Of a DNA stretch of 64,000 nt, positions 10,504-22,756 are shown piece by piece (position 1 is the first letter of the stretch; each line of letters begins with the position of its first letter). The translations under genes and the position numbers were made by a program. The notes beneath the pieces were generated by a model, which was not told the DNA's origin, made no database searches, and saw nothing but the letters and a program-made list of their open reading frames with translations. This DNA comes from Carettochelys insculpta (lineage: Eukaryota > Chordata > Testudines > Carettochelyidae): contig NC_134139.1 of NCBI RefSeq assembly GCF_033958435.1, positions 200,739,501 to 200,803,500 of the forward strand. The letters are read 5' to 3'.

Positions 10504-13500
10504 CTAGGGGAGAATTTGGAAGACATAAACCACAAGGTTGGCAATTCACCCTCCTGACCCACCCACACCTTCACTCCTTCCTGCTCCAAAGAGAGAACTC
10601 ACCTGCCAACATGTCAGTCCTAGAGACACCCTCCAAGTGAACCTACCAGCACAGCTAGGCCAGCCAGCACACAGAGGCCAGCTGTGGCCACAAAGGCTCA
10701 ACATACAGGCCTGAGGACTCTTTCAACAAGAGGCCCTCCAGGGATTTTACCTCAGGACAGAAGAAGAACTTACATCCAGGACGTACTCCTGCACCACCGC
10801 ATGCAGGATGATTGCTATGAAGACGTAGAAGAGGATGGTGATCAAGTCCTTTAGGCCGTAGCGGTAGTGAACTTGCTCGCCATCTGTGGAGACACAAACA
10901 TCCTCACTGCAGCCATTGGGCCTCGACAGGCCACTGGCTTCCGGTGCTGAAGAGTGGGGCAGTGGCTGGGTTTGAAAGGCACACAGGGAGATCAAGGGAT
11001 TTTTAAAGAAGAAGCTGGATGACACTCCTGCAGGGCTTTGTACATCTGGGCCCAGTATGTGCAATGGCAGGGAAAGCTTCCCTACTACTGACATGTCTAT
11101 AGCTGCTCCCTATTTTTTGGGGGCTTAATCTTTTCAACAAGCAGAATTCATTTTATATGGGCTAAACCTAACAAAAGTGAACATCACTACAACGCTAGCA
11201 TGTTATGGCTTCACTTACCTATAGCATGATACTCAAGAAGTCATGGAGCAACTTAAAGACTAACAGATTTATTTATTCAGTAATGAGCTTTTGTGGGTAA
11301 AACTCACTTTTTCAGCTAGATAACATAGTAGATCACAAAAGCAACAAGACCACCTGTGGCACCTTATAGACTAACAGGTATTTCGGAGCATAAGTCTCAT
11401 ACATGAGTCTCATGCATCTGATGAAGCAGGTCTTTGCCCACGAAAGCTTATGCTCCAAAATATCCGTTAGTCTATAAGGTGCTACAGGTCTTCTTGTTGC
11501 TTCTGAAGATACAGACTAACTCGGCTACCCCTCTGACAGCACATGACAGGTTACATTATCTATACCAGATAATCTGATAACTATAGCTTCAAATGTCTTA
11601 AGATGAGCTTGTGCAAACCTCATGAAAACTAATGAAGAATGGTTTCTTGGCTATCACATTGCATTGATGTTGGGTTTACTCATCACACAAGAGTGAAGCC
11701 TTGGAAATGTAAAGGGCTGCTAACGTCAAAGCACCGTCCCTTGTGTTTGACAGTGGCAAGTCACAAGCTCATTTTGCATTTAGACTATAAAGACACAGCC
11801 CCTGCTGAGATGAAAACACTCGCCACATGGCTGTCCATGGAAAGCAGCTGTAAGAATGGAACTAGTGATTGGGCCTGTATCTTTGCACTGCTCAGACACT
11901 CACAGGGGAATACTCCAGAAGCAAGCCAGAGAGCCCTAAAGTTACTCTGGGTAACCCTGAGAGGCATATGAAAAACCTCATGTCTCTGCTATCATTTTGG
12001 ACTTATAAACATTGACTTGTCTGTTAACGTATTTCACCTGTTTTAACCACTCAACGGCTAATTTCTTTACTTAGCTAAAAAGCTTTTAGTTAGTTTACTA
12101 GAGAAAATGGCTACGGACATTGTCTCTGGTGTGAGATCAAGAATATCAACTGACCTTTTGAGGTGTGGAGAAATGTCATAAGATATTTGGTTAAAAGGCC
12201 CATTATTGCAAAGTCCAGTTTGGCTGGGTGGCAAATTGGTCTGCAGAGCCTAAGGGAGACAGCTTGTGATTCCAAGGCAAGGCTAATACAGTGATCCAGA
12301 AGCTCACAATTGTTACTAGCTTGGGTAAAATCTAATTATATAAAACATACCACCAGTTTGGGGTGTCTGCCCTGTTTTCTGACAGTCTGACCCAAGACTG
12401 ACATTCACAGTTGTGAGTTATGCCAGACAGCATGAGTCACATTTTAAACCTGGAGTTTATGTAATCCCAGTTATTTGTGGTATCTGATCACATTTAAGTT
12501 ATCAAAATAAATACCAAAGAACTGAAGGGGGCTGAGAGAAAAGTTAAGCGAATGATCCAGGGCCTGGAAAAACTCTTCCAAACAGGGACTGAAAAAACTG
12601 GGATCGTTATCTTACTGATGAATAAGCACAGTCCCGATTTTTTCAATAAAATAAAAAAAAAACTACTGCTCTAAAGAAAATGGATTGGGAGCATTTACTC
12701 TCCCTGACTCATAGCCCAAGATCAGGGGACAGACACCTAATTAAATGGAAAGGTGGCAATTTGAAAACCAACAACCAGAAGTATTACTGCGTGGCAAATT
12801 TAAGCCCCGTTGCCACAGGAATCACTGATGCCAAGAACTTTGCAAGATTCAAACTGCTGGATGTTTATCTTCATAACAAGAATATCTAGAGCTCTAATTA
12901 AAGACAACAAACATTTCATAAAGGAGATTAGCCATCACACCAAGGAACAAAACCTGTGTGCAAATTGGAATAACCCACATCTCCCGCAATGAGTGGTTCT
13001 GACACTGCTCTAAGGAACCTGGCGCTAGCCACTGTGAGAGACAGGATGCTGGGCTCCACAGAGCTTGGATCTGAGCCATTCTGACATTGCCTATGCTCCT
13101 GCAATACATGCTGCAGGACTGCTGTACGTTTTAGCAGTACCCACCAGGGCTGGGCCACCCCATCTCCTTCATTTAAAGTATTTCACAGCCCTTTCTACTG
13201 ACAACTGTTCTTTTGCAGGGTATGGTACCCGTGAATAAATTCATTAGGGTCTGCTAGATTTATGAGCGGCTAGCATGACCGTTTCTTCACCAAAAGAAGA
13301 CGATAAAGTTGAGCCAAGAAAAACTGAGATTAACAACAGACGTTTCCTACAGCTGAGAGCTACTGCAGTACAGAATAACTGGGCCAAAAGATGGAGGGGG
13401 CTTATGAGACAAGCTACATCATCTCCCTGCTGCCAGTGCCGGGCTGTTCCCTTTTTACACATAAGTGATTGGCCCCGTTTTTACATGTCCTGGGTGATGA

Positions 13501-16500
13501 GGCTTCCACCACTACCCTTAGGAGATTATTCTATAGGTTCATAGAATTCACTCCACTGCAGCAGTCACTGGGTGGAACTTTCTGGCTTATGTTACACAGG
13601 TCGGACTAGATGGTCAGAGTGGTCCCTTCTAGCCTAAACATTAATGTTATGATCAGACACTTTCCTATTTTATCTCACTAGCCTTAACTATACCCCACCC
13701 TATCAGGTGATAGTGCCACACTGCAGTGTAGATACCAACAACAGTCACGGGCCAAGGTTCTCCCACAGCTCTCGTTAATCAAGTTCCAGAAGACGTTGTA
13801 GCCACATGACTAGAAGATTCTGCCTCTAAACTAGTGCTGTCTACGTGGGCGTCAGGCAGAATCTACACTAAGTAAAGTCAGTCAACCACAGATACGCAAT
13901 ATACAGTAATACATGCGATATATACACCATACGCAATATACGTAATTGCAGAGCTAGAATCAACGTATCTGCAGTCAGCAAACTTGGCTGTCCCTACTGG
14001 GGAAGGTTGATGGGAGAGTTTCTCCTGTTGACCTCCCTTACTCCTCGCCAGACATGAGGAGTACAGGGTCGACTGTGACCCTTGAGAGGTCAATGTTGTC
14101 TGTCTACACTAGACACGCGAAATCGAACCTGGGAAGAGCAACCCTGAGTGGGTCGATCTTCTTGGGTAGCGTAGACGTCACCTTAGATTAAATTAACTCC
14201 ACCTCTCGGAGGTGTGAGCTTTTCAGCCTCCTCCCAGCCCACACTGGGAGCTGTGAAGAGGTTCCCTTAACTCCAACAACTTCTCTTTTGCCTTAGCACT
14301 TACACACGTTACACACCTGCAGATTGCCACACACCCACGAACTTACCCCCTCAGGTTTCACTGAACAAAGCTGCACACTTATATCTCTTGTCTTCCAGAG
14401 AACACAGCTGACGGGTTGCTATTTAGGCCAATGAAAATAAGACTGGAAGAGACACTGTAGGAAGAGCTGTGGGTAAAAAAATGGGCAAGACGGCCAAAAA
14501 GATCTTTTCCATCTCCAGTGGCTAGGCTTATTGGAAACTGCAAGCTCTTTAGGGAGAGGACTGGCATTTACTGTCTATGTGAACAAATTCTGTGGCATTT
14601 CTTTTACTGGGGCCTGTGCCACCAGCACCACACATCTGACTTCGTTTACACAGTGATGCTTTTCAGGGATTGTGTTCCTTTTCTTTCCATCCAGCAACTA
14701 AGTACCGCAAGAATTAAAAGTTCTAGGAACTGCCAAACCAGAACAGGCCAATAGCCCATGCGGTCCAACACAATGTCTCCACCAACTGCTCCTGAGCAGA
14801 CAATAAACACACTCTGTGCATACAATCACAGAATACTACAACTGGAAGGGACTTCAAGAGGCTATCAAATCTAGTCCCCTGACCTTACAGCAGGACCAGG
14901 CACCATCTAGATCATCCCTATTAGATATTTAGCTAACATGTTCTTAACTGTCTCCAGTGATGGAGCATCTACAACCTCCCTAGGCAATTTATTTGTGGTT
15001 AACCACCCAGACAGTTAGGAAATTTTTCCTAATATTCATTCTAAACCTCCATGCTGCAATTTAAGCCCATTGCTTCTTGTCCTATCCTCAGAGGCTAAGG
15101 AGAATAATTTTTCTTTCTCCTCTCCTTTCTATGTACTTGAAAGCTGCGATCATGTCCCCTCTCAGCCTTTTCTTTTCCAAACTAAACAAACCCAATTTAT
15201 TTACTCTTCTCTCACAGGTCATATTTTCCAGACTTTAATCATTTTAGTTGCAGAGAAGAGCAGAAGAATGACTTCTCATGTCTTGCTCACAAGTCTCCTG
15301 TTAATGATATGCACAGAGCTGGGCAGTTCTATTTTGTCTGAATGATTTGAAAGGATCATACTCCCATGTGCCCCTGTTAGTTTGGCTTGCTGGTTTTGGA
15401 GGTGAAGGATGGAAGAGGCGTTACTACTACAGTGTATCATTAGGAAATTTTTCTTCCTGACCCCAGCTAGTGGGAAGTTTATGTCTTGATGCATGAAGAT
15501 TAACAGCCCAGAAACACAGTAACTGAGCTACTCCTGAACTGCTAGCACGTTTTTTTAAAGTAGTTGTTTATTGTGAGAAAATCCCCCAGGTCACGTATGT
15601 TTGTGGCATATGAGACTATCCCAATCAGCTGGGGTTGCTTAGTGATGAAGGTGAGTGGCAGTCTCCTATGATCCTGTGGAAGATGGGGCTGCTGCTCTAG
15701 TGTGGAAGCTCTTACCTGCTGTAGGCACGCTAATGTTATACTGAGGTAAGATGAATAGGAAGGCAGTCTTGGCTGTCGCCTGTTAAAGACACAAAAACAC
15801 AGCCGGTTAAAATGAATTACGCTATTTCCAATGAAACAGATACAGATTCCCACCCAGATCCCAGCCAGAACAACGCACCCTGTAGGAACCATCCCACGAT
15901 GAAATCCCTGCTCTGTACAGACCCATGTTTAGAGTCAGCTACCTCTGTTTGTATCTTTCTGGCTAGGCAGCTGCCCTTGCTATGCAAAGCTGACTGCTCA
16001 GTAACCAGTCACAAGCAACTTTATGCAGGAGACAAAGTTCTCTCGTCTTGAGCCACATGTCCCTTCCCCAATCATGTTGCAGTGCATGCTGGTTAAATCC
16101 AGATCCTCTGCTCACGGTTCAGCCAACAGATCCTAAACTGATTTGAGACTAGGTGTGTGGAGATCACCATTTACTGGTGTGCGGGGGAAAGTGGTACTTT
16201 CAGTCCAAACCCTACGGACTGTGTGCAGGGAAAGTCCATCACCACCATTTGCTCTCCCACTAACCATTGGAGCTCACTACCTAGAGCAGATCTCTGTAAC
16301 TCAGGGCTGAGGCATAGTAGCAGGCAGTGTGTGTGGGGGTGGGGGTGGGGGGGGAATTATGCTACCCCACTGCTATGGGTAAACAAGAGGCATCTGCAGT
16401 TTCTTTGCTGCCTTCCCCTTGCTGTAAAAGACTAAGCTTAAAAGGGAAACAGGTAGAAAGGACCACAGGGCAAAGGGGCAGAGAGAACCAAGTTCTAGTC

Positions 16501-19500
16501 ACGGTGTCCTATTGTGGAGGGGAGTCAGACCAGATTTAACTTAACTCTGCAGCACCCACACCAGCAGCTTGACCATGAAACAAGGCACTTCACTGGTAAG
16601 CGCAGGGAGGGGACAGCCTTACAGACGGGTGGTGACAACTAACAGCCAGGTTAAAATTACACACCCAGAGCCTTGGCGTGCCCCTCTTTTGGTTTGTGAA
16701 CCATTCCTAAGGCCTTCAGAATGAAGCATGCTCCATCCATCCCTTCCTGCTGTTACCACACACAACCAGATTGCTCCAAGGATGCTTCATGCAGCTGTCT
16801 GAGGAGGAGCCAGGAGTTCTAGTCACAGCATAACAAAGCCCACACAGGGCTGAGCAATATCTTAGGCTCAGCGAAACCTTCATTCACGCACCCCAGATTC
16901 TTACTCCTAAGAAGGGGAGGAACCACAGAGGCTAAGGCATTATCAATAATATTTGACTTTGAAAACTAATTGGTTTGAATGGGCTCCTAGGGCTGCAGGC
17001 AAGGACACCAGCCGAGTATGCTAGCTGCCTTCGGCTTCCCAGAATAACCTCAGCGCTGCTCTGCGGGCAAAGCATTGGAGACTGTGAGTGGATTTAGCGA
17101 GCAGATATTCACAATAATCCCTCTTCCCAGAGACAGACATGGGGATTAGCCAGGCCAGAACGACGCAGGAGAGCGGCAGATGCTCTTTGAGACGCCTCGG
17201 GTGGGGAGGGAAAGCTGCTTTGGGAATCAGACTGAAGCTGTTGCAGATGGCACACATCCACAGAGACACCCGTCCAAGGCCGTGTTCTGGGCAGAGCGCA
17301 TGGACAGCATCTAAGGGTTGACTTAAGCCTGCTCGCCAAGGATAGTTTGCAGCTCATGTAGCACATGTCTGTATTGTGCACAGTAACCCCAAGGATGCAC
17401 TGAATGTCTTTGCATGGTCTCTTTGCTCCCTGAAGTCCCACGTGTGTTCAGCCCTTGGTGAGCTAGCTGCTCTAACAGCTTCCCAGAATCCTGAGGAGAG
17501 GGATGAGCATGGGCTACCCAGCCCGAGGAGACAGGCCTGGAAGCAACATCCCTGGCCTGCACGCCACGCTACTGCTGGGTCTCCACCTGGCCCTCCGGCC
17601 CAGAACCAGAAGGCAGGTGGTTAGCCCTGGGAGCTCAGACAGGGAGGGGTCAGCACTGCAGCAGAGGTGAGCGTGTTGCCCTTCAGAGTGGGTAGGAAGG
17701 CCCCAGCCCACAATGCTGAGACAGACATAGGAGCGCTGCTTGGCTGGGGAAACGTTGAGGACAAGGCACCCAAGCTATTGGGAACCAAGAGAAGGCTGTA
17801 CTTGGCATTGGCGCTCTCTCACAAGATAGATCCACCAGCCCCCAGGCCAGCTGGGTCCAATCAAAAGAGATGCCCAGCGAGAGATGAGACAGCAGCGGTT
17901 GTGACACTAAGACAGGACTTGATATGCTGCGTGACAAGAAACGGAGCCAAAACCAATCCCAGAGACACAATGCTGCACGGGATGGAAGGGAGCAGGCCCT
18001 GAAGTGCACACTCCTGTCGCAGCACCTGAGCCCTGCATGCTCTGCTGATCCTCATGTCCAGCTCCAAAGATGGCATGCCTGGGAGAAGGCAGCAGTAAAT
18101 CAAGCGATTCCCCAGCTCTACAACAACAGGGGCTAAGAAAGAGCGAGAGCTGATGTCCCAGGCTCTGTCCCGACAGACCGCAGGGATCAAATGCTATCGA
18201 TGGGGCACAAAAAGGGATGCAACACACCTACCACCTGCAGGGCCGGCCAGTCAGCAGCGACACTGAGCACTCCAAGAGCTTTGTTCCTTCCACGCATTAT
18301 TGAGCTGTTATTGGAAGATCTCAAAGCACTCCACAAAGTAGGTAACTTTCAATTCCCACTTTACAGGTGGGGAAACTGAGGCACAGAGCAGTGGGGCTCA
18401 GCAAGTTGGCAGAATAGAACCCACCTCTCCTGCTTCCCTGATTCCAGTGCTCTATCCAATGGGAAACTCCACATACAAGGGTAAGAGCAACAATGTGTCA
18501 CTGCGAACCACTCCCACAATTGCCTCTATAATGCCGTAAGTACGCCTTACAGAGTTCCCCCTCCAACCCCAAAGAGCTTTTAGAGACATCCAGCCTGGCT
18601 TTAAAAATCTGCAGTGATGGAGAACCCACACCACCACCCTCAGTAAGCTGTTCCAATGGCTAATTCTCCTCACTGGCAAAAACGTACATCTTTCCAGCCT
18701 CAACCGACCCAGCTTCAACTCCCGGCCACTGTATTGAGTTGTGCCTTTCTCCGCCAGACTTGAGAGCCCATTCTCAAATATTTGTTCTCCATGTGGGTAG
18801 TTAATCAAGCCACACCTACACTTTCTCCTTGATAAATTAAATAGATTGAGCTCCTTAACCGTGTCCTATGTGGCATGTTTACTTATCCTTAAATCATCCT
18901 TATGCTTCTTCCCTGAACTCTCTCCAATGTGTCTCCATCCTTCTTAAACTGCAGACAGTGGAACTGGACACAGTTCTCCAGCTGCAGTTGCACTAATGCC
19001 ACAGACAGTAAGATAACCTCCCTTCTCCCACTCAAGATTTCCCTGTTTACGCATCTTCCCATCCCAGCAGCCCTTTGGGCCACTGTGTCGCTTTGGGAGT
19101 TCATGTTTAGCTGATTATCTCAGAATCACACAGTGGGAAAAGACCTTTAGGAGGTCAAGTCCAACCCCCTACTCAAATCAGGACCAGTCCCCAACTAAAT
19201 CATCCCAGAATCCATGGTATGCCCACATGTTGATCGTCCACCAAGACTCAAGGTTTTCTTGGCAGAGTCATTGGTCCCTGGGACAGCATCCCCATCCTGT
19301 AAGCTTGGCCTATACTCTTTGTTCCTAGGGATATGCATTACAATGGACATTATTTGCTCAGTCCCACTTTAGCAAGCAATCTGCACCACACTGAGTCAGG
19401 GATCTATCCTCATCATTGACTGTGTCCTCAATTTTTGCACCATCTGCAAACTTTTATCAGTGGTGATTCAATTATTTTCTTCCAAGTGGATATAAGGGGA

Positions 19501-22500
19501 TATAAAACCTCGTACTTTGAGCTCTGACTAACAGAGGCCAGGAAGAAGCTCTGTCTGGGGGCAGGGTAGCTCATAAGAGCAGCTGCTTTTATCTTTCTTT
19601 GACTCATCTAGTCCCAGCCACTGTCTGAGAAAGAATACCAACCTAGACAGCCTGGGGCTGATCCAGTTCAGGCTCTCCTACATTAAGAGCCAGCAACAAA
19701 TGGCAATGCAAAGAAGCTTAGGGGGAGGGAAAGATAAGAGCGTGGGAGCATTGTGTGGTCTCTGGGAAGGCTAGTTTAGAACCACAGAAAGGTAGAGCTG
19801 GAAAGTATCTCAAGAGGCCACATAGTCAGGGGTGAAAGTAGGCCCTAGGAATTACCCTTGCACCCCGCACCACACCCAGCATCCTTTGCAAGGGGCGCAT
19901 GGCTCTGCCTCCAGAAGAAGCGAAGCCTCAAGTGGAACAGGTAGGGCTGGGGGTAGACACCCCACTCCCTCCCAGCCAGTCCTTCATAGCCAGTGGCCAG
20001 AAGCCCTGGGGCTCCAGCAGCAATCTGAAGGACCCAGATTCCAGACTGCTCCTGCAGCAGCTGGGAGCCCTGAGCCCCTTTAAACCGCTGGGCCCCAGGG
20101 CAACTGCCCTTTTTGCTCCCACTGCCCCCTCCTGCAGCCCTGCAGGTCAGGTCCAGCAGCGTTTTAATGATGTTGCCCCTTTTGCCCTGGTCTATCGGAT
20201 CCTACTGGCAGAGAAGCAAAAAGTTGGCCACATGCAAGACAGTCCTGTGGCTGGTTCCCACCAGTGCGCTGCACCGTCCCACTTTCACCTGTGCGTATAC
20301 TCTAGCCCAGCATTTCCCATAGCGTGGTCTGTGGCCCAGTACCAGTCCTTGGGGGAAAAAAAAAAAACCAAGAAAACGATCCTTAGAAAATATACAATTA
20401 CCCCATGTGCTATTGTTATTGTGAATAAATAATAAACAGTGAAAATTTATTCATTTTTTATATGCGTTTATATTTTTGGACCTCAAGAAAAGGTACTGAA
20501 AAAAAAGGGGGGGTCTCAACTGTATAAAGTCTGGGAAACCCTGCCCTAGGCCATTGCAATGGGGCAGGACAACACATACCTGAAACCATCCCAGGCGAGT
20601 TTAAGCTCTCCTTAGAATCCTCCAATGCACATTTGCATCTGACAAAGCAGGTCTTTGCCCACAAAAGCTTATGCTCCAAAATATCTGTTAGTCTATAAGG
20701 TGCCACAGGACTTCTCGATAATATTAGATATTAAGAAACAAACAAAAATGTATGCAGAGTACTTTATTTACCAAATCAGTAGTACTGCTCACTGTAAATT
20801 TATACTGTATTTAATTTTTAATTACTTTCACTATACTGCAGTTATGGAAAACGTAACTAACACTTACTTGTGGTTAAAATACCAGTTATTTGAGAGTTCT
20901 GGATGATAGAATGCCGGATATGAAGGAATTTACTGTAGGAAAGGACAATTACTTCCCACTTCTTACAAATGATATTCCTGTTCATACACCCCAACTGATG
21001 ATAGCCTGTGGCTGCTAGCGAGAATCCACAATCACAGGCCATACCACAATAACACTAATCCTGGAACTTTTCCTCGGAACAAGCTTCTTTGCCACCTTTG
21101 TCTACGTCTATTCTGGAGATACCATCACTGGACCTAACCACGTTAATTACAGAATCACGGGTACATTCTCTTGTTCCTCAACTAACGTGATATATGCCTT
21201 CCTGAGCCAGCAATGCCACACACCATGTACACAGGACAGACCGCAAACACTCTTCAACAAAGAATGAATGGACACAGAACATCAAAAAAACCCAAATACA
21301 CAAACCTATCAGCCAGCACTTTAATGGAGTGGGCTGGTCTGTCAAAAACCTGAGAGTTTGTGTTCTACTGAAAAGGGCCTTTAACAATCTATATGGTTTG
21401 AACAGGGACAGCAACTACCTGACCCATTATAAGGACTCTAACATACTTTGCACACCATACCCCAAATCCCCACTGTACCTCTGCTCTTCTGATTTGCCAA
21501 CCCCGATAACAATTTTCTGATCTGTCAACCTTGATAACAATTTTTGGACCTCCATGCTTTATATATTGAGTCTGTTCTGGTAAGGCTATGATCTGAAGAA
21601 GTGGGTCTGTCCCATGAAAGCTCATCACCTAATAAATTATTTTGTTAGTCTTTAAAGTGCTACATGACTGCTTTTTTGTTTTGATAGTATACAGGCTAAC
21701 ACAGCTATCTCTCTGTCACTACACACACAAGGAAAAATACCTCCACAGATGATAACAGAAATTTACAGGCAGGCAGAGTAAGAAAAAAAATGCCACTTGA
21801 GACTCAAGGATATTTACTTTGCGTATTTTGACACAATACGTGTTATAAAACTAACTTTTTGTCTCTCAATGTCTGTTGTCATTAAACGATTATCTGAATC
21901 CTCCAATCATTTTCTGCAACTGCAAAAATTTAAATTAATATTAAAAATGCTTAAAAATAAAACCCCAATGTTATCTATCAAATTATTTTAAAGATAAATC
22001 AAAATTGTACTCTGCCAAGCCTAACTAGAACTCGTGGGTTGTTTTCAACTGCACTACTGAGCCACTTACTCCCCATTTTGTGGCTAGGCATTTGATTTTT
22101 CCTTTTTAAGAGTAGTACTTCACACTCATCTTCACGGAATGTCACCTTGTTGATTTCAGACCAACTCTCCGATGTAGCAAGGTTGTTTAGAATTGTAATC
22201 CTGTCCCCAAAATATTTGCAACCCCTCCCAGTTTGGTGCCATCTGTAAGTTTTTTAAGTCTATTTGCCAGTCTAACAGCCAAGCCATCAATAAATACACA
22301 TGAACAGTTGTAGATCCAGGACAGGCCCTTGAAAAATACCACTAGATATGTACTTCCACTTTGACAGGGAAACACTGACTGCTACCCTTTGGCTCTGACC
22401 ACACTTGCCCCCGGTGGCAGATTATTAATGAAATAGCCATGTAGCTGCAGGTACTTCAAAATGCCCACAATACTTCAAAGTGCCTTTACGCCCCAACATT

Positions 22501-22719
22501 TTAAAAAACTTTGAAGTTGCATATACATCACAACACTTCATTAGTAATCTCCCATCAGCCCGATTACCATGCCCCCTTCGAAGTAGGGGGCAAGTGTAGA
22601 CACAGCCTTTGAGTAGTTTTTAACCAGTCATGCACTCTATTTATAGTAATTTAATCTAGACCACATTTCCCTAGTGTATCAATAAGGTAAATAAATGTCT
22701 AGAGTAATTTTTACAAAGT

Positions 22720-22756
<37 letters not shown>

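Noticed and set aside
19899..20432. 177-codon plus-strand ORF
   Set aside because: It ends inside the hAT element at 20308-20543 and shows no conserved motif or splice context.
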